This document shows positions 25,827 to 33,181 of a stretch of DNA of 41,838 nucleotides, one piece after another; position 1 is the stretch's first letter; each line of letters begins with the position of its first letter. The translations under genes and the position numbers were made by a program. The stretch is taken from positions 1-41,838 of the forward strand of contig JBEBSD010000056.1 in NCBI GenBank assembly GCA_040394475.1, in the 5' to 3' direction. The DNA is from JBEBSD01 sp040394475. GTDB lineage: Bacteria > Bacteroidota > Bacteroidia > Cytophagales > Spirosomataceae. Below the pieces are notes generated by a model, which did not search any database, was not told where the DNA came from, and saw only the letters and a program-made list of their open reading frames with translations.

Positions 25827-27248
25827 GTGAAAAGAAGATCATTTCTAAAAGCATCCGGCGCTACCGTGCTATCGGGCGGAATTCTATCCGGCGGAATCGT
25901 ACAGGGATGCACGCAAATGGAGCAAACAGCTGAAAGTCAGTTTGTTGCCCGAAAGGGTGAACGGACTATTCAGATTACGGCCACCAACGCTAATTTCGAA
26001 AGAGAACCCCTGATCCGTCCCTTCGGATTCAAAGGCGGGTATATGAAAGAGATATGGCAGACTGCCAGCGCGGTACAGACAGAAGGAAGCCCCGGGAAAA
26101 TCGGGTTATGCACGCAGAATGTCCTGTGGAGCGATCCCTATGTTTTCAGCCACCATTCCGAAAGTGCGGCAAACAGCCTGATGTTTTCGGTGACCGAAAG
26201 GGCCCTTCAAATGATCAAAGGAACGTCCTTTAACAACCCGGTAGCCCTTCAGGAGGATACCTTCGATGAATTGCACCAGTATGCAAAGCGCGTAACCGGC
26301 CACTCGGATCTGAAGGAAACATTTACACTCAATGCCCTGGTAGGGGTCGATAATGCGCTCTGGCTGGCCTATTGTGTGGAAAATGCTATCAGTACCTTTG
26401 ACGATATGATCCCGGAGGCCTACCGGCCTGCGTTGTCCTACCGGCACAGGGAAATAGCCAGCATCCCGTTAATGGCCTATGCCATTCCGGTTAACGAGAT
26501 AGAAAAAGCCGTTCAGGAGGGATTCTTCTTTATGAAGATCAAAATAGGCCAGCCGGGTACGCAGCAGGAAATGCTCCGGAAGGATATGGAACGGCTCACT
26601 GAAATTCATGCAGCCATAGGCAGCGCGCGCACTCCCTACACTGAAAACGGTAAGCTTCCGTACTACTTTGATGCAAATGGACGGTATGAGACAAAAGAGG
26701 GAATGTACAAATTGCTTGAACACGCCGTTAAAATCGGCGCCTTTGACCAGATCGCCATCATTGAAGAACCCTATGCGGAAGAAAAAATGTTTGACGTAAG
26801 AGACCTGGGTGTACGGATTGTGGCCGATGAAACAGCGCATACCGACCGCCATACACTGGAAAGGATTGAGATGGGCTACAGTGCCATCGCCCTGAAGCCG
26901 ATTGCCAAAACCATGAGCATGTCCCTTAAAATTGCCCAGCTTGCACATGACCACAAAATTCCCTGTTTTTGTGCAGACCTCACCGTGAATCCGATCCTGG
27001 TGGAATGGAATAAGAATGTTGCGGCAAGACTTGCTTCTTTCCCCGGCATTAAAGGGGGGCTCGGGCTTTGCGAGACCAACGGACATCAGAATTATGCCAA
27101 CTGGTGCGATATGCAGTCGTATAATCCGGCGTCAGCGCAATCATGGGCAACTGCTAAAAATGGTGTATTTGTACTGGACGACGATTACTACCAACAAAGC
27201 GGCGGGATTTTTAACGAATCCCCTCATTACCAGCATTGGTTTGAATGA
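25827..27248 (+). CDS. Exported enolase-superfamily protein (mandelate racemase/muconate lactonizing type), probable Tat lipoprotein
   Basis: Protein of 473 residues starting with GTG at 25827. The leader carries KRRSFLK (twin-arginine) and GIVQGC with Cys28, so it may be a Tat-exported lipoprotein. The enolase-superfamily catalytic set is present in order: KIK (Lys237/Lys239, base), YFDANGR (Asp282), IIEEPYA (Glu314), VADETAH (Asp334/Glu335, metal ligands) and IALKP (Lys357). A second lysine base fits the MLE subgroup better than the MR subgroup, which would have His. Members abstract a proton alpha to a carboxylate and then racemise, epimerise, cycloisomerise or dehydrate an acid sugar. The substrate is unknown. 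It is the last gene of the cluster and converges on cardiolipin synthase. Confidence 0.88.
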   Translation: MKRRSFLKASGATVLSGGILSGGIVQGCTQMEQTAESQFVARKGERTIQITATNANFEREPLIRPFGFKGGYMKEIWQTASAVQTEGSPGKIGLCTQNVLWSDPYVFSHHSESAANSLMFSVTERALQMIKGTSFNNPVALQEDTFDELHQYAKRVTGHSDLKETFTLNALVGVDNALWLAYCVENAISTFDDMIPEAYRPALSYRHREIASIPLMAYAIPVNEIEKAVQEGFFFMKIKIGQPGTQQEMLRKDMERLTEIHAAIGSARTPYTENGKLPYYFDANGRYETKEGMYKLLEHAVKIGAFDQIAIIEEPYAEEKMFDVRDLGVRIVADETAHTDRHTLERIEMGYSAIALKPIAKTMSMSLKIAQLAHDHKIPCFCADLTVNPILVEWNKNVAARLASFPGIKGGLGLCETNGHQNYANWCDMQSYNPASAQSWATAKNGVFVLDDDYYQQSGGIFNESPHYQHWFE

Positions 27249-27255
27249 GGCAAAA

Positions 27256-27276
27256 CCGCTTGTGAAATGGAAGCGG
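27256..27276. terminator. Possible weak terminator hairpin between convergent genes
   Basis: CCGCTT at 27256-27261 pairs with AAGCGG at 27271-27276 over a 9-nt loop, right after the enolase-superfamily stop. There is no T tract, so this is a weak candidate. Confidence 0.3.
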
Positions 27277-27308
27277 ACATGCACATCCCCCGAGCCGCTG
27301 CTCATTGT

Positions 27309-28757
27309 TTACATCAGCGGCGATAGCAGCCGGGCCACTTTTTCAAACAGCTGTTTATATACAGGGCGCTGTTCCCATTTCACGGGATCGATGCGGGTGC
27401 AGTCGTTCAGGTCCTCGTAGAAAAGCATACGGAGCTCGTTGGCCGTTTCTTCATCGTAGATCAGTGTGTTGACTTCAAAGTTCAGGTCGAAACTACGGTG
27501 ATCCATATTGGCCGTCCCTATAACGGATACGTTGGCATCGGTCACGATTGTCTTGGCATGTACAAAACCGCGCCGGTACAGGTAAACTTCTATTCCTGCT
27601 TCCAGCAGGTCGGTATAATTGGAGCGGGCAGCAGCATTTACCCAGCGGGAGTCGGAAGTGTCCGGGACAATCAGTTTCACAGAAACGCCGCTCAGAGAAG
27701 CGACAATCAACGCATGCAGCAGGCTTTCTCCGGGAATGAAATAGGGGGTGGTGATCAGGATTTCGCGTCGGGCCAGGTTAATAATCTGCAGCAGTGAGTA
27801 CAGGATCAGAGGGGTGGGGGAATCGGGCCCGCTAGCGGCTATCTGCACCAGCTTGTCGCCGGGAGCTTTTTGCGGGTAGTTAAAGTAGGCAGGCTCCGGC
27901 ACCAGTGTCTGCCCGGAACAAAAATTCCAGTCGCACATAAACAGGTACTGAAGAAAAAAAATCCCGTCGCCCTCCAGTTTCAGATGGGTGTCCCGCCAGT
28001 AAAGAGGATCCTCCGGCCGGTTGCAATAACGGTCCCCGATGTTAATACCTCCTGTGAACGCTACCTTCCCGTCAACAATGATCAATTTCCGGTGGTTGCG
28101 GTAATTTAACCGGTTGGCCAACGCCCAGATCCGGACGGTGTGAAAGGGATAAGCCTCCACCCCGGCGGCCCTTAACTGCGGGGCGATACGTCTGCGCACG
28201 CGCCGGCTGCCGAAATCATCGTAGATGAACCGGATTTTAACTCCTTCCCCGGCTTTTTTTATCAGAATCTCCTTGATGCGGTTACCGATCTGATCGTCTT
28301 CGTAGATATAATATTCGAGATGGATAAAACGTTCGGCAGCCTCCAGCGCCGCGAAGACTTCGGGGAATTTTTCTTCCCCGTTTTTTAAGATGGTGACGCG
28401 GTTGCCGCTGGTAATCGGGCTGGTAATGCTGTCGTTTAGCAACAGGCGGGTTAACTCTTTGTTGTACCGCACTTCCTTACTGGCCTGTTCCCAGTTTTCC
28501 AGTGAGGTGTCCAGCAACCGGCTCCGGAGTCTTTCGGCAAAGACTTCATTCTGGATCAGTTTCTTGCTGTACATGCGCCGTTTCCGGTAATTGATCCCGA
28601 ATGAGAAGTAAAACAAAGCGCCGGCTATCGGAACAAAAATAGTAAGCAGCAGATACGCAATGGTTTTAGGAGTGTTTTGGGTGTCATGGACAATCCGCAG
28701 GCACACCAGTAAGACCAGCAGCAGGTAAACTGTTTCCAGTAAGGGTAACCAGTTCAT
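27309..28757 (-). CDS. cls: Cardiolipin synthase (phospholipase D family)
   Basis: Inner-membrane enzyme of 482 residues that joins two phosphatidylglycerol molecules (or PG and another phospholipid) to cardiolipin. Two N-terminal membrane helices (LLETVYLLLVLLVCLRIV and IAYLLLTIFVPIAGALFYFS) are followed by two HKD motifs, NHRKLIIVDGKVAFTGG and VHAKTIVTDANVSVIGTANM, each supplying His, Lys and Asp to the catalytic site. Length and layout fit bacterial ClsA-type enzymes. Reads leftward and converges with the pectin operon. A perfect -7 element lies about 50 bp upstream of the start. Confidence 0.96.
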   Translation of the reverse strand: MNWLPLLETVYLLLVLLVCLRIVHDTQNTPKTIAYLLLTIFVPIAGALFYFSFGINYRKRRMYSKKLIQNEVFAERLRSRLLDTSLENWEQASKEVRYNKELTRLLLNDSITSPITSGNRVTILKNGEEKFPEVFAALEAAERFIHLEYYIYEDDQIGNRIKEILIKKAGEGVKIRFIYDDFGSRRVRRRIAPQLRAAGVEAYPFHTVRIWALANRLNYRNHRKLIIVDGKVAFTGGINIGDRYCNRPEDPLYWRDTHLKLEGDGIFFLQYLFMCDWNFCSGQTLVPEPAYFNYPQKAPGDKLVQIAASGPDSPTPLILYSLLQIINLARREILITTPYFIPGESLLHALIVASLSGVSVKLIVPDTSDSRWVNAAARSNYTDLLEAGIEVYLYRRGFVHAKTIVTDANVSVIGTANMDHRSFDLNFEVNTLIYDEETANELRMLFYEDLNDCTRIDPVKWEQRPVYKQLFEKVARLLSPLM

Positions 28758-28807
28758 AAGGGATCAGATAACAGTTGATACCGGTGGCGGGCAGTTAGCG
28801 CGGCAGA

Positions 28808-28815
28808 CAAATATA
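28808..28815 (-). promoter_or_regulatory. -7 element of the cardiolipin synthase gene
   Basis: On the minus strand the sequence reads TATATTTG, matching TANNTTTG. A TTG about 22 bp further upstream (plus-strand 28838-28840) may be the -33 element, slightly farther than usual. Confidence 0.6.
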
Positions 28816-28882
28816 GTAGCTGTAGGGAAAAGTTTTGCAATATCGGGAGATTCGTTTAGCTTTAGGAAATTTGCAGCTGTCA

Positions 28883-29833
28883 ATGACCCGAAGAGAAATC
28901 CATACGCTTGCCGAAAACAGCGACTGGCCTGCTCCTGGAATTGAAAAGGCGCTGGAAGATTCGGTTTATCCCGGAAAAAAGGGCTGGCTACAGTTCCTGC
29001 AGGTATTCTGCCTGACACTCGGAGTCGGGGCGTCGCTTGCCGGAGTGATTTTCTTTTTTGCCTATAATTGGGGGGCGCTGCACAAATTCGCTAAAATAGG
29101 ACTTGTTTCGCTGCCGTTGGCAGTAAGTGTCCTTGCCTCTTTGTACCGTTCCATCCCCCTTCTGATCCGGAAGGCGCTCCTGACGACAGGGGCCGTCCTG
29201 GTCGGTGTGCTGTTGGCCGTGTTTGGTCAGATTTACCAGACCGGTGCGGATGCGTACGATCTCTTTCTTGCCTGGACTGCAGGGATTACCCTCTGGGTGG
29301 TGATCGCCCGCTTTCCGCCACTGACCTTGATTTACCTCGTACTAATCAATGTAACCCTGGTTTTGTATTACCGGCAAGTGCTGCCAGACACACTCAGCGG
29401 CGCCTGGTGGTGCCTGGTGCTTTTTACGGTTAATGCATTGGCAGTCGTAACGCTCCGGAAGACATCCGGCAAGGCGCAGGTTCCTGCGTGGCTTCAGTAT
29501 CCCGTTGCGCTGGCCGCCGCAGCACAGCTGATCATTGCTTTCGGGATCAGTCTTTTCCATCGCACCTTTCCGGATCCCTCTTTTTATGTGGCAACCGGAA
29601 CGCTGGCAATTACATGCTGGCTGACTTACCGGCAGGCAATGGCCAGCCGGCATTTGTTCTACCTGTTGGTGCTGGCCCTGTGCATTCTGGTATCGGGTGT
29701 CCTGATACTGATCCGGATCTTCGGGGAAGAGCGGATGCTGCTGCTGGTAACCGGCTATGTGGTGGCTGGTTTGTATTTCATTGTAGCCTATTTAATCCGT
29801 ATCCAGCGTAAATGGAAATCTCCCGCTCCATGA
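28883..29833 (+). CDS. DUF2157 membrane protein
   Basis: Integral membrane protein of 316 residues. The frame opens at 28835, but the ATG at 28883 (MTRREIHTLAENSDWP) is preferred because DUF2157 proteins begin with this kind of short soluble segment. Residues about 5-40 are soluble; from about 45 there are eight to ten hydrophobic segments (FCLTLGVGASLAGVIFFFAY, ALLTTGAVLVGVLLAVFGQI and others). The QIYQTGADAYDLFLAW block is typical of DUF2157. Function is unknown. Its stop overlaps the next gene's start (ATGA), so the pair is translationally coupled. Confidence 0.88.
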   Translation: MTRREIHTLAENSDWPAPGIEKALEDSVYPGKKGWLQFLQVFCLTLGVGASLAGVIFFFAYNWGALHKFAKIGLVSLPLAVSVLASLYRSIPLLIRKALLTTGAVLVGVLLAVFGQIYQTGADAYDLFLAWTAGITLWVVIARFPPLTLIYLVLINVTLVLYYRQVLPDTLSGAWWCLVLFTVNALAVVTLRKTSGKAQVPAWLQYPVALAAAAQLIIAFGISLFHRTFPDPSFYVATGTLAITCWLTYRQAMASRHLFYLLVLALCILVSGVLILIRIFGEERMLLLVTGYVVAGLYFIVAYLIRIQRKWKSPAP

Positions 29834-30864
29834 ACGAAACCATTGAGACCCTTAAAGCCGCCGGGATTCGTGTCGACGAAAGCCGTATCGGGCAGCAGGA
29901 ACAACTGAGTAAGGGAATTCAGGCGCTTATAGCTGCAGGCGCTATACTGGCTGCGGGGCTGTTCGCACTGTTTATCGAAACGACAGGTCTCGACGACTAC
30001 CCCGTGATTCTTGCGGTTCTGGGGCTTGCGGGAATGGGCTGGGGGGTGTTTACAAGCCGTAAGCCGGTGCACAGCTCCCCTGCCTTCAGCGCTTACCTCC
30101 TGGGGGGCGGAATGTTTTGCTGGGCCCTGGGAGAATGGGAGTTAACGACCAGCCAGGGAATGCTCTCCCTGATGCTCGTCTCGCTGCTTTCTTTGCTGCC
30201 GGCCCGTAATTACCTGATTATACTGGTGTCGGTACTGGTGTTTTCAGTCAGCCTGATCGCTTTGTTGCTGGAAAACCACTTCCGGGCCGGCGTGGTTGGC
30301 TATTACTGGGTATTGCTCTGCTGTATGTGGGGGCTTTACCAGAAGGAGGCCTTGCTTCTAAGCCGGTTACGTCACTATGCTGCGCTTTTTGACCCGGTAA
30401 GACTGGGGGTGATCGGTTCCCTCCTGGGAATTACCTACTGGCATGCGTTTGAAAAACCCACCCCGGGAGAGGATACTTTCGGTAGTTTACATGCGCTTTG
30501 GCTGGCCATGCCTGCCGTATTGGGCGTGCTGGCGATGACGCTGTACCTGCTTCGTTTGCTGGCAGTAAAAGCGCTACTGAAAAAAGCGGGGTTGATGGGG
30601 ATAACGGTTTCGCTGCTGCTGCTTACCCTCCAGGTACCGGCAGTAGGGGTTTCCCTGTACGTGGTCTTGCTGAGTTTCAGGGCAGCACACCGTACGGGGG
30701 TGGTGCTGGGAAGCCTTTCGCTGCTCTACGCAGTAGCGAGGCTCTATTATGACCTGCAGCTGACGCTGCTGGTGAAATCCTGGCTGATGATGGGACTGGG
30801 AATGCTGTTTTTGGGAATTTACTGGCTGCTGCACAAAAACACAACGGAAAATGGTGAAAATTAG
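29830..30864 (+). CDS. DUF4401 membrane protein
   Basis: Membrane protein of 344 residues with about ten hydrophobic segments (IQALIAAGAILAAGLFALFI, YPVILAVLGLAGMGWGVF, LLSLMLVSLLSLLPARNYLI region and so on). The start ATG at 29830 overlaps the DUF2157 stop as ATGA; an in-frame ATG at 29812 also exists. The order DUF2157-DUF4401-GDYXXLXY is conserved in many bacteria and marks an uncharacterised membrane system. The last 14 bases overlap the next gene. Confidence 0.85.
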   Translation: MNETIETLKAAGIRVDESRIGQQEQLSKGIQALIAAGAILAAGLFALFIETTGLDDYPVILAVLGLAGMGWGVFTSRKPVHSSPAFSAYLLGGGMFCWALGEWELTTSQGMLSLMLVSLLSLLPARNYLIILVSVLVFSVSLIALLLENHFRAGVVGYYWVLLCCMWGLYQKEALLLSRLRHYAALFDPVRLGVIGSLLGITYWHAFEKPTPGEDTFGSLHALWLAMPAVLGVLAMTLYLLRLLAVKALLKKAGLMGITVSLLLLTLQVPAVGVSLYVVLLSFRAAHRTGVVLGSLSLLYAVARLYYDLQLTLLVKSWLMMGLGMLFLGIYWLLHKNTTENGEN

Positions 30865-31339
30865 GCCATGGGTGGTACCCCTCAACCTGCTGGTGTTGCT
30901 GGCATACATGGGTTATGCCGTTTACAGCAAAGAGAAACTACTGGAAGAGGGAACGCTTATCTTACTGGAACTGGCCCCTGTGGATCCGAGATCGCTCATG
31001 CAGGGCGACTATATGCGCTTAAATTATGCTGTTTCGGTACCGGATTCATCGGCGGAAAGTCTTCCTAAAAGAGGCTATTGTGTGGTTGAACTGGATGCTG
31101 CAGGTGTCGCGCACCGAAAACGTTTCCAGGAAGAAAAACAGCCGTTAGGTACCGGCGAGTATCTTATCCGGTATAACCGGCCCCGGCATGCCGTCAACAT
31201 CGGCGCGGAATCCTTTTTCTTTGAAGAAGGAAAGGCCGGAGATTTTGCCGGGGCCCGGTATGGGGGCATCCGGACAGACCCATCCGGCAACACAATCCTG
31301 ATCGGGTTGTTTGATAAAAACCGAAAGCAAATTCATTAG
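30851..31339 (+). CDS. GDYXXLXY-motif protein
   Basis: Small protein of 162 residues: a short N-terminal membrane segment (VVPLNLLVLLAYMGYAVYS) and an extracytoplasmic domain with the family motif as GDYMRLNY after LAPVDPRSLMQ. The family is named after this motif and its role is unknown. It overlaps the DUF4401 gene by 14 bp and ends 8 bp before the convergent symporter gene. Confidence 0.92.
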   Translation: MVKIRPWVVPLNLLVLLAYMGYAVYSKEKLLEEGTLILLELAPVDPRSLMQGDYMRLNYAVSVPDSSAESLPKRGYCVVELDAAGVAHRKRFQEEKQPLGTGEYLIRYNRPRHAVNIGAESFFFEEGKAGDFAGARYGGIRTDPSGNTILIGLFDKNRKQIH

Positions 31340-31347
31340 AAGGATGC

Positions 31348-32763
31348 TTACCATTCCTCCGCATTCTTGATACCGAGCGCTTTTGCGTCAAAAGCGGGGT
31401 CTTTTCCCGCCTTCCGCTGCCGGTGATAATCCTTAAGGGCGCGCAAGGCCGGTTTCCGCAGCAGGAAAATAGCGATGACGTTCAGCCAGGCCATCATTCC
31501 CACGCCGATATCCCCCAGTGTCCAGGCTATTTCTGCCGTTTTAACGGCGCCATAATACGTCGCCAGCAAAATCGCTGACCGGAGCAGCTGCAGCGGGATT
31601 TTACTTCCTTTCTTCAAAAGGTAGGTAAGGTTGGTTTCTGCGATGTAGTAATAGGCCATGATAGTCGTGAAAGCGAAGAAAAATAACGAAACGGCGACAA
31701 ACCCCTTCCCAAGGGCCGGAAAATGTTTCGCTACAGCATATTGCGTATATTCGGCGCCGATTTGTGCTTCGGGAATGTGCGCTACCAAAAAACCGCCCTC
31801 GGGATTGAGTACATTGTACTGGCCGGTAAACAGGATCATAAAGGCTGTCGCTGAACAGACAAACAGCGTGTCGATGTAAACGGAGAACGCCTGGACGAGC
31901 CCCTGCTTGACGGGATGTGTGACTTCCGCAGCCGCAGCCGCGTGGGGAGCCGTGCCTTGCCCGGCCTCATTGGAGTAAATACCCCGTTTTATACCCCAGG
32001 CAATGGCCATTCCAAAGACTCCCGAAAAGGCAGATTCCAAATTAAAAGCGGAAGCAAAAATGAGTTTCAAAACGGAAGGGACTTCCCGGAAATTTAAACC
32101 GATGATAATAACAGCCATCAGAATGTACGCGCCGGCCATAAAGGGAACGACTATTTCCGCCACTTTCCCGATCCGCTTAACACCTCCGAAAATGATCAAT
32201 CCGAGCAAGACAGCTACGCCGATACCGGTATAGGACACGGGTATATGGAAGGCATTTGCCATGCTGAGTGCGATGCTGTTGCTCTGAACACCCGGCAATA
32301 GCAAGGTTGTACTGATCACGGTAATCCCGGCAAAAAGAAGCGCATACCATTTAATCCCGAGGCCCTTTTCAATGTAATAGGCAGGGCCGCCCCGGTATTC
32401 GCCGTCCTGCACCTGTTTATAGATTTGTCCGAGAGTTGCCTCTATAAAGGCTGAAGCGCTGCCCAGGAAGGCAATCAGCCACATCCAGAAGACGGCGCCG
32501 GGCCCACCCATCGCGATAGCGGTTGCTACGCCGGCAATATTCCCGGTGCCTACCCGCCCCGATATTGCTATGGAAAAGGCTTGAAAAGAACTCACCCCCT
32601 TCGCAGAAGCTGCTCCGTCAAAGAGCAGGGCTACCATATGCTTTAAATAGCGAACCTGCAGAAAACCGGTGGCAAAGGAAAAATAGATACCGGCAGCGCT
32701 GCAAAGAATAATCAGGCCACTGCTCCAGACAATGTCATTTACTGCATTTATGAAACTTTCCAT
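31348..32763 (-). CDS. Sodium:alanine/glycine symporter (AGCS family)
   Basis: Inner-membrane sodium-coupled amino-acid transporter of 471 residues. The frame opens 34 codons further upstream, but the ATG at 32763 (MESFINAVNDIVWSSG) begins the conserved N-terminus. Family features: GRVGTGNIAGVATAIAMGGP in TM region 3, AFIEATLGQIYK, GGPAYYIEKGLG, AIAWGIKRGIYSNEAGQGTA and HPVKQGLVQAFSVYIDTLFV. Substrate is probably alanine, glycine or serine. A possible -7 element lies about 38 bp upstream of the start. Confidence 0.95.
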   Translation of the reverse strand: MESFINAVNDIVWSSGLIILCSAAGIYFSFATGFLQVRYLKHMVALLFDGAASAKGVSSFQAFSIAISGRVGTGNIAGVATAIAMGGPGAVFWMWLIAFLGSASAFIEATLGQIYKQVQDGEYRGGPAYYIEKGLGIKWYALLFAGITVISTTLLLPGVQSNSIALSMANAFHIPVSYTGIGVAVLLGLIIFGGVKRIGKVAEIVVPFMAGAYILMAVIIIGLNFREVPSVLKLIFASAFNLESAFSGVFGMAIAWGIKRGIYSNEAGQGTAPHAAAAAEVTHPVKQGLVQAFSVYIDTLFVCSATAFMILFTGQYNVLNPEGGFLVAHIPEAQIGAEYTQYAVAKHFPALGKGFVAVSLFFFAFTTIMAYYYIAETNLTYLLKKGSKIPLQLLRSAILLATYYGAVKTAEIAWTLGDIGVGMMAWLNVIAIFLLRKPALRALKDYHRQRKAGKDPAFDAKALGIKNAEEW

Positions 32764-32800
32764 TAACGGAGGTTGAAAGGATGACAAAAAAAGGTGGGAG

Positions 32801-32808
32801 CAAAAATA
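32801..32808 (-). promoter_or_regulatory. Possible -7 element of the AGCS symporter gene
   Basis: The minus strand reads TATTTTTG, which fits TANNTTTG; no clear -33 element is seen at the right distance. Confidence 0.45.
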
Positions 32809-32916
32809 ACGATGATTTTGAGAAGAGGCGGTATTTTGATTATCAATCCGCGAAAAACTATACAATTAACGGCTACATGCCGGGCAAAACTGTCCGGAAT
32901 AACCGTTCGCATCTCC

Positions 32917-32940
32917 ATGGTCTGTGTCCCCACAGACCAT
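32917..32940. other. Perfect 10-bp hairpin with 4-nt loop
   Basis: ATGGTCTGTG at 32917-32926 pairs exactly with CACAGACCAT at 32931-32940 around TCCC, followed on the plus strand by TTTGG. No plus-strand gene precedes it, so a terminator role is doubtful; a small RNA or a leftover repeat is possible. Confidence 0.6.
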
Positions 32941-32975
32941 TTTGGATACCAGCCGGACGCCGGGCGACGCTCGCC

Positions 32976-33017
32976 GACCGTCGCTCCTTGACCGTCGCTC
33001 CTTGACCGCCGCTCGTC
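32976..33017. repeat. 14-bp tandem repeat (GACCGTCGCTCCTT), 3 copies
   Basis: Copies at 32976-32989 and 32990-33003 are identical; the third at 33004-33017 (GACCGCCGCTCGTC) has diverged. It lies in the non-coding gap between the symporter and purL. Confidence 0.85.
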
Positions 33018-33045
33018 CTGCGAGTTCGGAGAACCTCCCCCGGAA

Positions 33046-33071
33046 GCGGACTGCGAATACACACAGTCCGC
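33046..33071. other. Inverted repeat, 8-bp stem
   Basis: GCGGACTG at 33046-33053 pairs exactly with CAGTCCGC at 33064-33071 over a 10-nt loop. It lies 12 bp from the purL terminator. Confidence 0.5.
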
Positions 33072-33083
33072 GTTAAAGAACAA

Positions 33084-33118
33084 TTGGGGTGGCGCTTCTC
33101 CGTTAAGCGTCACCCCAA
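33084..33118 (-). terminator. Rho-independent terminator of purL
   Basis: Arms 33084-33097 and 33105-33118 form a 14-bp stem with one G-U pair and a 7-nt loop, about 64 bp past the purL stop. On the minus strand the stem is followed by TTGTTCTTT, as expected for termination of the leftward purL transcript. Confidence 0.75.
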
Positions 33119-33181
33119 ACTGTTTCCAACAGTTGATTAAAAAGAGATTACGCCCGACGGGTTACAACCCGGTAAAAGCGA

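Larger units (their letters stand above)
32764..33181. other. 418-bp non-coding gap with hairpins and short tandem repeats
   Basis: No credible gene is seen between the symporter and purL. The gap holds a perfect 10-bp hairpin (32917-32940), a 14-bp tandem repeat (32976-33017), a second hairpin (33046-33071) and the purL terminator (33084-33118). The reading frames crossing it are low-complexity and lack family resemblance. Confidence 0.7.

Noticed and set aside
32781..33005. Small plus-strand open frames in the symporter-purL gap
   Set aside because: They run across hairpins and a 14-bp repeat, have no initiation context and no recognisable domain.
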